Shown: positions 53,395 to 63,645, counted from the stretch's first letter. The stretch: 64,000 nucleotides of DNA from Neomoorella sulfitireducens (GCF_024733845.1 NZ_JANRHG010000001.1:124001-188000); one strand, 5' to 3'. Program-made: numbers and translations. Notes: generated by a model from the letters alone, not told the origin.

Positions 53395-54615
53395 TTATTT
53401 GCTGCCCGGAAGTTTACGCTCACCGCTCTTATATTTCGATGAATCCCAGTCAACCCACTTGCCGTCTTCTACTACATAGATGGTGCTGGCGACATTGGTT
53501 GTCTGGCCAACCTCATTAAAGCTTGTCACGCCCAACAAGCCGTTATAGCTAATCTTGGCTATAGCGTCAACCAGCTTATTGCGGTCCGGGCCCACTTGCT
53601 TCAAAGCTTCTACAATAATGTTGGCCGCATCGTAGGCGTAGGGGCCGTAAGCGCCATACGGCTCTTTAAAGCCGGCTTTTTGATAAGCCTCTTCAAAGGC
53701 TTTGCCACCCTCGAGTTTGCTAATGCTTTTACCGGGCTTGGTGGCAATTATGCCTTCGGCGGCCTCTTTCCCTGCCGTCTCAATAAATTTATCATCAACT
53801 ATGCCGGAAATGCCTACCATTAGCATGTCTTTCATACCCAGCTCTACCATTTGCCGGCGTACCAGGGCCGCCTCCATCACTACACCGCCAAAATAAATAC
53901 CGTCAACATTGGCCGCTTTAATTTTACTTAAAATGGGCCGGAAATCGTTTTGTCCCACCTGGATCTCGTCAATAGAAACAACTTCCGCACCGGGATATTT
54001 CTTGACTTCATTCTTCCAGGCTTCGGTATTGCTCTTGCCATAGGTCGTCGTATCAGAAATAATCGCCCACTTCTTGCGACCCAGCTCGTTAATTACGAAA
54101 TTGGCCAGGGGCAAGTTCTCCTGCTGCTGGGTCGGGCAAACGCGGGTAATATAGGGATAGTTTTCTTTACTGGTCAGTGTCGGTCTAATGGCGCCCCAGA
54201 TCACCAGGGGTACGCCGGCAGATTTAAAGATGGGAATCGTTGCTTCGGCCACAGGTGAGTTCCAGTGACCGCTGGCGGCAACTACATCTTGATCGGCTAC
54301 TGCTTTCTGGGCTACTGAAGCCCCGGTACCGGGATTGGAAGCGTCATCAAGATCTACTACCTCAATCTTAAAAGGCAGCTTACCGGAAGCATTAGCCTGA
54401 TCGATGGCCAGTTTAAAGGCGTTCCGCGCACCCACACCCTGCATGGCATTCGGACCGGTCAGTGGCCCCAGGAAAGCAACCTTTACCGTTTTTGAATCTG
54501 TTGCTTTACTTTCTTCCTTGCCTTTACTCCCGCTGCCACAACCGGCAATTAACGTGAAAGCCAATGCCAGGAGCATAAAGACAACAAGAAACTTTATCGT
54601 TCTTCTTTTTAGCAT
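53395..54615 (-). CDS. Liv-type ABC transporter binding lipoprotein (system 2)
   Basis: This 406-residue protein has a lipoprotein signal (LIAGC, Cys26) and a type I binding fold: VKVAFLGPLTGPNAMQGVGARNAFKLA, VVAASGHWNSPVAEATIPIF, GPYAYDAANIIVEALKQ. It would bind the ligand imported by system 2, which lies directly upstream of pyrC, so a pyrimidine-derived compound is a reasonable but unproven guess. Confidence 0.93.
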   Translation of the reverse strand: MLKRRTIKFLVVFMLLALAFTLIAGCGSGSKGKEESKATDSKTVKVAFLGPLTGPNAMQGVGARNAFKLAIDQANASGKLPFKIEVVDLDDASNPGTGASVAQKAVADQDVVAASGHWNSPVAEATIPIFKSAGVPLVIWGAIRPTLTSKENYPYITRVCPTQQQENLPLANFVINELGRKKWAIISDTTTYGKSNTEAWKNEVKKYPGAEVVSIDEIQVGQNDFRPILSKIKAANVDGIYFGGVVMEAALVRRQMVELGMKDMLMVGISGIVDDKFIETAGKEAAEGIIATKPGKSISKLEGGKAFEEAYQKAGFKEPYGAYGPYAYDAANIIVEALKQVGPDRNKLVDAIAKISYNGLLGVTSFNEVGQTTNVASTIYVVEDGKWVDWDSSKYKSGERKLPGSK

Positions 54616-54758
54616 TTGTTTTCCTCCTCTGCTTTACTTTACTTTACCTTTTACTAATTCGCCCTCTTTGTTGACTGTTTTCTCTTTTGTACCAATGTTT
54701 ATTTGCTTTTAAATGCCGTTCTCACCCCTTTCCCATGGTCTACATACGTAAAGTTACT

Positions 54759-57044
54759 TTATTGCTTTTTTTGCATGGCAAATACTATTTTTTCCGGCGT
54801 TGCCGGTAAAGAAGTTATCCTGACGCCGACGGCATCACGAATGGCATTGAGAATCGCCGGGGCAATGGAATTGCAGGCCGGTTCACCAACGCCTTTAGCT
54901 CCATAAGGACCCAACCCCGACCCTGATTCAACTAAAATCGTCTCTACATCAGGTACATCCGCTGCTGTGGGAATCAAATACTCCGAGAACGAAGGCGTTT
55001 TCAACCTGCCCTGGTCGACCACCAGTTCTTCCATCAGGGCATAGCCCAGGCAATAGATTGCACCACCTTCAAGCTGCCCCTCGACATTAAGCACATTAAG
55101 CGCCTTGCCGACATCATAACAGGCTACTACTTTCTGGACTTCTACCACACCGGTCTCGAGATCGACGGCAACTTCAACGGCGTAAGCACCAAAAGTAAAA
55201 TCAGGATGGGTTTGGCCCGTAATCAACTCCGAGGCCGGTATATCAGTAAAGGGGGCATTGAACTGGGCTTCGCAGAAGAGCTCAATACCCTCGGACGAAC
55301 ATTGAGCAATTACATCTTTTAAAGAAACGAAATTGCCCGGCTCAACTAAACTCACGATTTTCTCGTTTTCTATTTTCAGATACGCTTTCCTGACATTTAG
55401 CATGGTTGAGGCTTTGGTCAACAACCGTTCCTTAATTTCCCTGGCAGCCTTCAAAGTAGCATTGCCAGACATATATAATTGCCTGGTAGCTGTAGTTGTA
55501 CCGGCCAAGGGAGTTAAAGCCGTATCAGAAATATAGATCTTGATTTTTTCAATTGGTATTCCTAATTCTTCCGCCACAATCTGGCAAAGAGCCTGGGCTT
55601 GGCCGCCGCCCAAGTCAGGAACGCCACAACGAATTACTGCACTGCCGTCCAGTTCCAGCTTTACATAGGAACGGGAGCTATCGTGGAGGAAAGTCAAACG
55701 ACCATAGCTCATCATCCCTATGGCCAGGCCCCGGCCGATCCGGATACGTTTATCCTGGCTCTCTTTAGCAGGCCCCAGAGCCTGCCATGCCTTTTCAGCA
55801 ACTTCAGGCAAAGCGACATAACGGTCGAAAGTAAATCCTGTCGCCAATGAGGCGCCCTGGCGCAAGCAGTTTTTCTGCCTGATAGTAAGGGGGTCCATCC
55901 CCAGAACGCGGGCCAGTTCATCGACCTGGGATTCATAGGCCACATTAGGCTGGATAGCACCAAACCCGCGATTAGCGCTGGTAAAAGGATTATTAGTTAA
56001 GACTGCTACACTATCAACCTTAACATTGGGGATATCATAAGGCCCGGCAGCATTAACAGTAGCATAGAGCAAAACCCAGGGCGTTAAATAAGTGTAAGCC
56101 CCGGCGTCAGCAATAAGTTCTGCTTCTAAGGCTATTATGCGCCCGTCTTTAGTAGCGCCGGTTTTGTATTTCATTAAAAACGGGTGCCGCTTGCTGTGGG
56201 CCAAAAGGGATTCTTCCCTGGTATAGGTCAATTTTACCGGTCTCCCCGTTTTCCAGACCAAGAGAGCAAGGAAACTTTCTACCGTAATATCTTCTTTCCC
56301 GCCAAAACCGCCGCCAAGCCAGGTGCCAATAACGCGCACCCTATTTTGCGGCAGCCCTAGAACTTCGGCTACGGTACGAAAATGCTCTATTACCTGGGTT
56401 GATACCCGGATGTTGATGACACCGTCTTCATCTAGCCAGGCTACTCCCGATTCAGGTTCCAGGTATGCGTGGTCTACAAAGGGAACGTGATAGGTGTTTT
56501 CAACGATTACATCAGCCGCGGCAAAGCCGGCATCGATATCTCCCTTACGGATTTTGAACCGGGATACAACATTGCTCTCGTTTTCCCCCACCGGATAAGC
56601 CCCTGGCTTCAAGGCCTCAACTGGATCAAAAACACCCGGTAAAGGTTCATAGGTAACTTCAATTAAATCAAGGGCTTCTTCAGCAATCTGCAAGCTTTCA
56701 GCCGCTACCAGGGCTACCGGCTCACCTAAAAAGCGTACTTTTTCTTCGGCAAGCACCCTGTATAACCCTTCAAACTGGGCACCAACATCAGTACTCTGGC
56801 CAAATTTAGCTCTCAGGTTATTGTTGGGTACATCTTTGGCCGTGAGGACTGCATGCACGCCCGGTAGCTGTTTAGCCCGGCTGGTATCGATAGACAGTAT
56901 CCTGGCGGCCGGGTATTTGCTTCTTAACACTTTAGCATAGAGCATGCCCGGCAGGCTGAAATCATCAGCATAAACAGTTTTCCCTTTTACTTTAGCCCAG
57001 GCGTCGACTTTTGGCAGGCCTTTACCGATAACGTTCAATTCCAT
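54759..57044 (-). CDS. molybdenum hydroxylase catalytic subunit (system B)
   Basis: This 761-residue molybdopterin-binding subunit of the xanthine dehydrogenase family has GGGFGGKEDITVE, matching the purine-binding Glu motif of xanthine dehydrogenases, plus NRGFGAIQPNVAYESQ, TTTATRQLYMSGNA and the catalytic Glu in GAKGVGEPACNS. System B thus looks closer to a true purine hydroxylase than system A. It is the last gene of its FAD, FeS, Mo operon, spaced 14 bases from the FeS gene. Confidence 0.93.
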   Translation of the reverse strand: MELNVIGKGLPKVDAWAKVKGKTVYADDFSLPGMLYAKVLRSKYPAARILSIDTSRAKQLPGVHAVLTAKDVPNNNLRAKFGQSTDVGAQFEGLYRVLAEEKVRFLGEPVALVAAESLQIAEEALDLIEVTYEPLPGVFDPVEALKPGAYPVGENESNVVSRFKIRKGDIDAGFAAADVIVENTYHVPFVDHAYLEPESGVAWLDEDGVINIRVSTQVIEHFRTVAEVLGLPQNRVRVIGTWLGGGFGGKEDITVESFLALLVWKTGRPVKLTYTREESLLAHSKRHPFLMKYKTGATKDGRIIALEAELIADAGAYTYLTPWVLLYATVNAAGPYDIPNVKVDSVAVLTNNPFTSANRGFGAIQPNVAYESQVDELARVLGMDPLTIRQKNCLRQGASLATGFTFDRYVALPEVAEKAWQALGPAKESQDKRIRIGRGLAIGMMSYGRLTFLHDSSRSYVKLELDGSAVIRCGVPDLGGGQAQALCQIVAEELGIPIEKIKIYISDTALTPLAGTTTATRQLYMSGNATLKAAREIKERLLTKASTMLNVRKAYLKIENEKIVSLVEPGNFVSLKDVIAQCSSEGIELFCEAQFNAPFTDIPASELITGQTHPDFTFGAYAVEVAVDLETGVVEVQKVVACYDVGKALNVLNVEGQLEGGAIYCLGYALMEELVVDQGRLKTPSFSEYLIPTAADVPDVETILVESGSGLGPYGAKGVGEPACNSIAPAILNAIRDAVGVRITSLPATPEKIVFAMQKKQ

Positions 57045-57058
57045 CCGCCCGTCCCCCC

Positions 57059-57550
57059 TTAAGCCCTGTCGCCAGTTCTGCTTGCTGCAACTGCAGCTAT
57101 AGCGTCTACAATTTTCTTATAGCCGGTACAGCGGCAGAGGTTACCTGCAATAGCTTCTTTAATTTCCGCCCGGTCTGGTTTGGGATTGTGTTCTAGGAAA
57201 TTTTTTGCCGTCAACAGCATCCCCGGCGTACAAAAACCGCATTGGACCGCACCATGGGTAGCAAAGCTTTCCTGCAAAGCCTGCATCAAAGGATCTTTTT
57301 CCAGGCCCCTGACCGTCCAAACCCGTCTATTATCGGCCTGGGCAGCCAGGACGAGACATGATTTTACTGCCCGGTCCTCTAAAATCACCGTACAGGTGCC
57401 GCAGTCACCCTTATTGCAACCGCATTTTACATCCGTGGCCCCGGCCCGGTAACGTAAAAAATCCAGCAGCGATTCTTGGGGAGAAACAGCGGCCCTGACC
57501 GGTATACCATTAACGTTAACAGTGACGGTAATTTCTCGCATTATTTCCAT
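57059..57550 (-). CDS. molybdenum hydroxylase 2Fe-2S subunit (system B)
   Basis: This 163-residue iron-sulfur subunit has Cys45, Cys50, Cys53 and Cys65 (GCNKGDCGTC...SC) and Cys104, Cys107, Cys139 and Cys141 (QCGFC, CRCTGY). An additional Cys43 is present. GGGAGG precedes the ATG at 57550. Electrons flow from the Mo subunit through these two clusters to FAD. Confidence 0.95.
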   Translation of the reverse strand: MEIMREITVTVNVNGIPVRAAVSPQESLLDFLRYRAGATDVKCGCNKGDCGTCTVILEDRAVKSCLVLAAQADNRRVWTVRGLEKDPLMQALQESFATHGAVQCGFCTPGMLLTAKNFLEHNPKPDRAEIKEAIAGNLCRCTGYKKIVDAIAAVAASRTGDRA

Positions 57551-57564
57551 TATTTTTACCTCCC

Positions 57565-58416
57565 TTAAGCCAGTGCCGCCTCTATTGCCCGTCTGAAAAG
57601 CACCCCGGTTAAATGCTGGCGGTAATCCCGGGAGGCCCGCACGTCGCTGATGGGGTTAACCTCTGTTTTTATCAGCTCCGACGCCCTGGCAATTATTTCA
57701 TCATCGATTTTTTTGCCGGCTAAATATTTTTCGGTCTCCCTGGCCCGCACCGGCGTGGGCGCCAATGCGCCCAGTGCAATACTGACCCGGGCAATGGTGT
57801 CTCCATTAAAACCAACCACCATACCAATACTGGCCAGGGAAATTGCCATGGCTTTTCTTAAACCGAACTTAATAAAGGCACTTTTCATTGCCGACGTTTT
57901 CGCAAAAGACACCGAAGTTATCAGTTCCCCGGGTTCAAGGACGCTTTTACCCGGTCCGGTAAAAAACTCATCTAGCGGGATCGCCCTTTTGCCCCTGGCC
58001 TTGCTTTCTACATTCACAGTAGCTTCAAGGGCAAGGAGAGGAACGACCCCGTCGGCCGCCGGGGAGGCATTGGCAATATTGCCGCCGATGGTCGCCCGGT
58101 TTCGAACCAGCGGATCGGCAAAACACCGGCAAGCCTGCCACAAGACACCGGCCTCCTTGGCGATTACTGCGGACTGTAATAATTCGCTTATCGTCGTCAG
58201 ACTACCAATAGTTACAGTGTCTCCTGCAATTTCGATGCCTTTGAGCTCGCGCAAATGGCTGATGTCAACCAAAATACAGCCCGCGATTTTTCTCGCCCTT
58301 ATATCAGGTAAAACATTGGTGCTCCCGGCCACGATCCGGCCTTTCTCTCCAGCCTCACTGAGAACCGTCAACGTTTCTTCTTTAGTTGAAGGTGAAATAT
58401 AAGCAAATCCGCTCAC
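57565..58416 (-). CDS. molybdenum hydroxylase FAD-binding subunit (system B)
   Basis: This FAD subunit of about 284 residues has RIVAGSTNVLPDIRARK, RNRATIGGNIANASPAADGVVPLLAL and SDVRASRDYRQHLTG. I place the start at the GTG at 58416, 11 bases after GGAGG; the frame is open to 58482 without a ribosome binding site. It is the first gene of system B, following a terminator, so this operon has its own promoter in 58483-58650. Confidence 0.92.
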   Translation of the reverse strand: MSGFAYISPSTKEETLTVLSEAGEKGRIVAGSTNVLPDIRARKIAGCILVDISHLRELKGIEIAGDTVTIGSLTTISELLQSAVIAKEAGVLWQACRCFADPLVRNRATIGGNIANASPAADGVVPLLALEATVNVESKARGKRAIPLDEFFTGPGKSVLEPGELITSVSFAKTSAMKSAFIKFGLRKAMAISLASIGMVVGFNGDTIARVSIALGALAPTPVRARETEKYLAGKKIDDEIIARASELIKTEVNPISDVRASRDYRQHLTGVLFRRAIEAALA

Positions 58417-58650
58417 ACCCAAACCCGCCTCCTTTTTGTCAGAACCATCCGGTATCCTTGACCAGAATTGCGAAAAAAGCATTTTTTTATTTCTCTTTTG
58501 TAATGTAAATCACCTTTGTTATCATTTACAAACAATACGGCCAAAAGTTATTAAATGTCTCCTAAAAGCTCCACGCAAAACCGTAAATATTAGCTGGCCG
58601 CGATTCAAAAATAATCAGATAGAAAAGTCTGCTAAAAACTTCCAGGAGGA

Positions 58651-58690
58651 TACAAATAAAGCCACCTATCTTATTTCTGATAGATGGCAC
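58651..58690 (-). terminator. rho-independent terminator after Liv system 3
   Basis: On the minus strand GCCATCTATC pairs with GATAGGTGGC around an 8-base loop and is followed by TTTATTTG. It ends the third Liv-type operon, 27 bases after the LivF-type stop codon. Confidence 0.75.
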
Positions 58691-58716
58691 TATATTTATA
58701 AATTTCCTTGCTACCC

Positions 58717-59460
58717 TTATACGCCCAGATAAGCCTCACGTATCTTATCATTATCCATTAATTCCTTGCTGGTACCCGATACTGAGATACTGCCGTTCTC
58801 AAGGACGTAGGCCCGGCTGGCTACCGAAAGGGCAAGCTCCATATCCTGTTCTACTATTAAAATTGTTATTCCCTGCTCCTGGTAGATCTTCTGAAGGGTT
58901 TCATATATTCTATCTACTATTACCGGAGCCAGACCTAGGGATAGTTCATCAATAAGAAGTAAGGTAGGGTTACCCATCAACCCTCGTCCAATGGCTACCA
59001 TTTGTTGTTCGCCGCCGCTGAGGGTGCCAGCCAGTTGATTGCGTCGTTTGGCAATTTCGGGGAAGAAATTGTATACCCATTCCAGGCTCTTATTAATTTC
59101 CGCCCGGGATTTTTTTAACGCAAAAGCACCCATGCGCAAATTCTCTTCCACAGACAGGCCAAAAAATAATTGCCGGCCCTCAGGTACATGACAGATGCCT
59201 TTATGGACCAGATCCGGGGCCGTATAGCCTTTTACGGCTTCTTCGTTGAGTCTATACTCGCCGTTCCATAAAGGTAAAACACCTGATAAAACCCGGAGCA
59301 CAGTTGTTTTGCCGGCCCCGTTAGAGCCAATTAAGGCTACAATTTCCCGGGGGTAAAGTTCCAGTGAAACATTCCACAAGGCCTGGGCTATCCCGTAACC
59401 TGTAGAAGCATTCTTCAGGGTTATAATAGGTTTTAACCCCGTCTTAACTACAGCCGCCAT
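58717..59460 (-). CDS. LivF-type ABC transporter ATPase (system 3)
   Basis: This 247-residue ATPase has Walker A GSNGAGKTT, VPEGRQLFFGLSVEENLRMGAF, signature LSGGEQQMVAIGRGLM, Walker B LLLIDELSLGLAP and ILIVEQDMELAL. The start is ATG at 59460, behind GGAGGCAAGGTGAA, overlapping nothing; the frame is open to 59517 inside the LivG-type gene. The Walker B variant DELS replaces the usual DEPS. Confidence 0.93.
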   Translation of the reverse strand: MAAVVKTGLKPIITLKNASTGYGIAQALWNVSLELYPREIVALIGSNGAGKTTVLRVLSGVLPLWNGEYRLNEEAVKGYTAPDLVHKGICHVPEGRQLFFGLSVEENLRMGAFALKKSRAEINKSLEWVYNFFPEIAKRRNQLAGTLSGGEQQMVAIGRGLMGNPTLLLIDELSLGLAPVIVDRIYETLQKIYQEQGITILIVEQDMELALSVASRAYVLENGSISVSGTSKELMDNDKIREAYLGV

Positions 59461-59461
59461 T

Positions 59462-60217
59462 TCACCTTGCCTCCTTATGCAACCCCTTATGCCGCCGTTT
59501 ACCAAGATAAGCTTCAATTACTTTAGGATCCTGGGTTATCACTTCCGGGGGGCCCTGGGCAATTAAACTGCCGTGATGCATGACCAAAACCCGTTTGGAG
59601 AGCCCCATTACGGCCTTCATCACGTGTTCAATTACCAGGATGGTAACGCCGCGTGCATTCAACTTCCGGACCAGTTCCATCAGACGTTCAATTTCTTTTA
59701 AGTTTAAGCCGGCCATAACCTCGTCCAATAATAGTAACTTCGGTCCCATGGCCATGGCCCGGGCAAGTTCAAGGTGCTTCCTCTGGGCCAGGTTCAATTC
59801 TTCGACAGGCGCTTCAGCCCGTCTATCAAGTTCTAATAATTCCAGGGCTTCATCAACGATGTTCTTTACCGCGGAACCTTTTAAACCACGAAGGTCTGAG
59901 CGAAATAACGCGCCCATCATTACGTTCTCACGTACCGTCATCCCCTGGAACGGTTTTACGATCTGAAAAGTACGGGCAATTCCTTTATGGGCAATAGCAT
60001 GGGGTTTGAGACCAGTTAAGCGGGCACCTTGAAAACGAATTTCTCCTTCATTAACTTTAATAAGGCCGGAAATTAAATTCATCATTGTTGTTTTACCGGC
60101 ACCATTGGGCCCGATAAGACCCACTATCTCTCCCTCATTGACTTCAAAGGATACGTTATTTACTGCCTGCACGCCACCAAATGAGCGGCTTACATTTTTT
60201 ACTTCTAGAAGAGCCAT
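59462..60217 (-). CDS. LivG-type ABC transporter ATPase (system 3)
   Basis: This 251-residue ATPase has Walker [33 protein letters not shown], Walker [16 protein letters not shown] and [11 protein letters not shown]. The signature reads [16 protein letters not shown]. It is most like the system 1 LivG homologue (same DEVMAGL and EHVMK motifs), suggesting systems 1 and 3 are closer to each other than to system 2. Confidence 0.93.
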   Translation of the reverse strand: MALLEVKNVSRSFGGVQAVNNVSFEVNEGEIVGLIGPNGAGKTTMMNLISGLIKVNEGEIRFQGARLTGLKPHAIAHKGIARTFQIVKPFQGMTVRENVMMGALFRSDLRGLKGSAVKNIVDEALELLELDRRAEAPVEELNLAQRKHLELARAMAMGPKLLLLDEVMAGLNLKEIERLMELVRKLNARGVTILVIEHVMKAVMGLSKRVLVMHHGSLIAQGPPEVITQDPKVIEAYLGKRRHKGLHKEAR

Positions 60218-60242
60218 TTAACCCATCTCCTCCATAATCCTC

Positions 60243-61232
60243 TTACTGGCTTCCCGGGGAGGTCCTGGCCGTATTCGCCTTATTCCAGCGCAGCGTCATC
60301 TGGCGCCATAATCCCATAATTCCCGAAGGTAAGAAGAGAGTTATAACGACTATGATCAACCCTAAAACGCCCATATGAATTAGAGTGAACTGGCTCCAGA
60401 TTAGCTCTGAAAGCAGCTTCAAGAAGAAGGCCCCTATTACAGGTCCAAAAATTGTTGCCGGTCCACCTAAAAGTACCATTACGAAGGCTTCTACCGAAAT
60501 CATAATATCAAAAACAAAAAGTGGTTCCAGGAAGGTTAACCAGTAGGCATTCAGCGAACCGGCTATCCCGGTAATTGCCGCGCTAATACTCCAGGCTAAA
60601 ACTTTGTAAAGGGTTGTATTAACCCCCATGACTTCCGCTGCTTCCGGTTCGGTTTTTATGGCCCGCAACCCGTAACCCAACCGGCTGTTGGCAATCCAGT
60701 AAGTTATGGCCACGCTAATAATTAATAAAATAAACATGCCGTAATAAAAGAATAAGCCCTGTTTAACAATATCACCGGGAAATAAAGGCAAGCTTATTCC
60801 TTTACCGCCGCCTGTAATCCCTACATAGGTTACTATTTCCATTACCGCCATATTAATACCAATTGTAGCAATGGCAAAGTAATGGCCCCGCAATCTTAAA
60901 ACAGGCCACCCCAGGAGAAAAGCTACAGTTGCCGCCAGAAAGCAACTGGCAATCATGGCCGGGAAAAAAGACCATCCAAAGCGGGTCATCAAAACAGCCG
61001 TCGTGTAGGCACCGAGGCCGAAAAACACGCCGTTACCAAAAGCTGCATAACCGGCATAGCCGACAACGAGATTAAGGGCTTCGGCTAATACGGCGGACAT
61101 AAAAAGTGTGGTGAGCACTCTTATCCAATAGCCGCGAATATAAAATGGCAATATGGCGAGGATTACTACAGCCGCAAGCAGGACAACAATCGATAGCGGA
61201 AAACGTCGCCTAGCCACAGCACTGTTGTTCAT
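60243..61232 (-). CDS. LivM-type ABC transporter permease (system 3)
   Basis: This permease of about 329 residues has ALNLVVGYAGYAAFGNGVFFGLGAYTTAV, NSRLGYGLRAIKTEPEAAEVMGVNT and GGPATIFGPVIGAFFLKLL. I place the start at ATG 61232 (MNNSAVARR), six bases after GGGGAG; the frame opens at 61253. It overlaps nothing and follows livH after about 27 bases. Confidence 0.92.
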   Translation of the reverse strand: MNNSAVARRRFPLSIVVLLAAVVILAILPFYIRGYWIRVLTTLFMSAVLAEALNLVVGYAGYAAFGNGVFFGLGAYTTAVLMTRFGWSFFPAMIASCFLAATVAFLLGWPVLRLRGHYFAIATIGINMAVMEIVTYVGITGGGKGISLPLFPGDIVKQGLFFYYGMFILLIISVAITYWIANSRLGYGLRAIKTEPEAAEVMGVNTTLYKVLAWSISAAITGIAGSLNAYWLTFLEPLFVFDIMISVEAFVMVLLGGPATIFGPVIGAFFLKLLSELIWSQFTLIHMGVLGLIIVVITLFLPSGIMGLWRQMTLRWNKANTARTSPGSQ

Positions 61233-61259
61233 AAAGTTCTCCCCTTTTAACATCCCGAA

Positions 61260-62126
61260 TTAAGCACCGTAAAATTGCTTGCCCATGAGTCCCTGGGGCC
61301 TGAATATCAATATCACTACCAGCAGGATGAAGCTCACGGCGTTCATAAGGCCGGGGGCAATATAAGAAGCAGTAAAGGCCTCTGTAATCCCCAGTATCAG
61401 ACCGCCCAGCACAGCACCGGGCAAACTGCCAAATCCCCCTAAAACCGTAACGACAAATATTTTGGTCATAAAAGCTCCGCCCAGGTTGGGTGAAACGGTA
61501 TAGACCATGGAAATCAAGGAACCGGCCATGCCTACCACGGCTGCTGCCAGGCTGTAAGTTAAGGCATAGATAAATTCCGTACGAATACCTACCAGGTTTG
61601 CGGCCAGCCTGTTTAAGGCCGTAGCCCTGATGGCGTTGCCCACCCGAGTTTTGTTGAGAAAAATAGTTAAGAGGCCGACGAGTAATAAAGCAGCTATAAA
61701 TAAAGCCAGGCGTATATAAGGAATATTAACGCCGCCAATGTTCAAACCAGCCCCGCTATACGCCGGCGTAACCGAGCGGTAGTCTGCCGACCAGGCCACC
61801 AGCATAGCGTTCTGCAATAAAAGGTTAAGCCCGTAAGTTACTACCAGTAGCATTACAAAGCCATAGCGCAATACCCTCTTAATAATCTGGCTTTCAATTA
61901 AAAATCCCAGCCCGAACAAGATAAGTGCCGATACAGGTAAGGTGAGAAAGGGATCAATGCCCCATAATTTAAAAAGCCAGAAGGTAATGTAAGCCCCCAG
62001 CGTCAGATAAGCCCCCTGGGCCAAATCAACTATATTCATTACGCCCCAGATTAGAGAGAAGCCTACTGCCGCCAGCCCGTACAATCCTCCCAGGAGTATG
62101 CCGTTGATGATCACTTGCAAGTCCAC
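61260..62126 (-). CDS. LivH-type ABC transporter permease (system 3)
   Basis: This 288-residue permease has NGILLGGLYGLAAVGFSLIWGVMNIVDLAQGAYLT, NKTRVGNAIRATALNRLAANLVGI and GGFGSLPGAVLGGLILGITEAF. The usual NFAHG reads VDLAQG here. It lies downstream of the binding-protein gene with a stem-loop between them. Confidence 0.93.
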   Translation of the reverse strand: MDLQVIINGILLGGLYGLAAVGFSLIWGVMNIVDLAQGAYLTLGAYITFWLFKLWGIDPFLTLPVSALILFGLGFLIESQIIKRVLRYGFVMLLVVTYGLNLLLQNAMLVAWSADYRSVTPAYSGAGLNIGGVNIPYIRLALFIAALLLVGLLTIFLNKTRVGNAIRATALNRLAANLVGIRTEFIYALTYSLAAAVVGMAGSLISMVYTVSPNLGGAFMTKIFVVTVLGGFGSLPGAVLGGLILGITEAFTASYIAPGLMNAVSFILLVVILIFRPQGLMGKQFYGA

Positions 62127-62162
62127 TTTGAATAATCCCCCTTAAAGCCGCTGAATGATTTT

Positions 62163-62199
62163 AAACATGAGGCGGCAAAAGGCATGCCGCCTCATGTTT
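62163..62199. repeat. 15-bp stem-loop between binding protein and permease genes (system 3)
   Basis: AAACATGAGGCGGCA and TGCCGCCTCATGTTT are perfect arms around a 7-base loop, followed on the minus strand by TTTAAAATC. It may act as a partial terminator or mRNA stabiliser, as at 33985 and 53324. Confidence 0.75.
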
Positions 62200-62219
62200 T
62201 TTAGCTTATCCTTCCTGCC

Positions 62220-63455
62220 TTATGGTTTGGGGTAAAGGGGTTTGCTCTGCTGTAATTCCTCGGGCCAGACGACTACAACCTGGCCGTTTTGAATCTGGCT
62301 CACCGCGGCACTGCTCGTACCGACGTTGACACCGCGCTCGTTAAAGCGGATGGGGCCCCAGAAGGTTTGAATGTCCAGGCTGCGCATGGCGTCGCGTACT
62401 TTATCTACTTCCAGGCTGCCGGCTTTTTCAATAGCCTTCTGCAGGATGACGCCGGCTACTGAAGCGGCGGCGCTGTAATAAGCAGGATCCTCGTTGTATT
62501 CGGCCTTATAAAGTTTGGCATAATCTTCTGCCGAGCCGAAAATATCGCCCGTCCACTTCATATTCGGGGTCCACCACTCTCCGCCCATTATGCCTTCGGC
62601 ATCAGCCCCGAGGGAGTTGCGGAAGTCTGGTATGGAAGTAGCGATGGTAAAGGCCATTATGGCCGGCTTGTACCCTAAATCCTTGGCATTGCGTACCGCC
62701 AGCACGCCGTCGGCCAGGTAACCGGTTCCTAATAAAATCTGGGCACCTGCATTTTTGATGTTGGTTATCATTGAAGACAGGTCTTTCGTATCAGCCGGGT
62801 ATTTGTCGTAGTATACTACCTGGAAACCATTGGCTTCGGCATATTTCTTGGCTCCTTCGGCTACCGACAAGGAGAAGAGGGCATCCGGCGAAATAATGGC
62901 AACTTTTTTCAGGTTGGGATCCAGCGTTTTGGCCAGGTCCAGGACGCCGTTCAAATAAGTCGTCGCCAGGGGCAAAACCCCGAAGAGGTTCTTATATCCC
63001 TGTTCGTAGAGAGAAGGAGCATTGGCCAGGGGTACGATGGTCAGCTTGTTGTACTTCTCGGCGATAGCCGCAGTAGCCGCCGAAATACCGCTGGAATAGG
63101 GACCCAATAAGAAGTTGACCCCTTCTTCCGTTATCATCTGTTCGGTCAACTTGGCACTGCGCTGGGCTTCCGACTGGTCGTCTTTATAAACAATTTCTAC
63201 CTTGTATTTCTCGCCGTTCACATTGATGCCGCCGGCTTCGTTAACCTTTTTAACCCAGAGGTCGTAACCTTTCTTCGTCAGGTTGCCTTCCCGGGAAAGC
63301 TGGCCGGTAAAAGATAAGGAAGCCCCTATCTTGAGAACTTTTTCTCCCTTACCCTTTTCTTGACCGGTGGTGCCGCCCTTGCCCCCGCACCCCGCCAGCA
63401 GCAAGGTAATGCTCAATACAAGCGTTATTAAATAAATCAACCGCTGGTGCTTCAT
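62220..63455 (-). CDS. Liv-type ABC transporter binding lipoprotein (system 3)
   Basis: This 411-residue protein has a lipoprotein signal (LLLAGC, Cys23) and a type I binding fold: LKIGASLSFTGQLSREGNLTKKGYDLWV, NFLLGPYSSGISAATAAIAEKY, AIISPDALFSLSVAEGAKKYAE, FWGPIRFNERGVN. It belongs to the same amide/branched-chain/aromatic-acid superfamily as the other two. The ligand is not visible. Confidence 0.93.
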   Translation of the reverse strand: MKHQRLIYLITLVLSITLLLAGCGGKGGTTGQEKGKGEKVLKIGASLSFTGQLSREGNLTKKGYDLWVKKVNEAGGINVNGEKYKVEIVYKDDQSEAQRSAKLTEQMITEEGVNFLLGPYSSGISAATAAIAEKYNKLTIVPLANAPSLYEQGYKNLFGVLPLATTYLNGVLDLAKTLDPNLKKVAIISPDALFSLSVAEGAKKYAEANGFQVVYYDKYPADTKDLSSMITNIKNAGAQILLGTGYLADGVLAVRNAKDLGYKPAIMAFTIATSIPDFRNSLGADAEGIMGGEWWTPNMKWTGDIFGSAEDYAKLYKAEYNEDPAYYSAAASVAGVILQKAIEKAGSLEVDKVRDAMRSLDIQTFWGPIRFNERGVNVGTSSAAVSQIQNGQVVVVWPEELQQSKPLYPKP

Positions 63456-63645
63456 TTATTAATCCCTCCGATTTTTGCAAACTTGTTTCTTAATGTGATG
63501 TTAAAGACTTCTTTTGTGGTTATTTTTCCCTGCTTGCTTCCTCCACATTTTAGATTTTCCACCTTCATCCCCTCAGCTCCATTGCGTGCCCATTAAGACT
63601 TAAAACTAAATTCCCGTCCACCTCCTCTTTAAGATTCTCCCTCTC

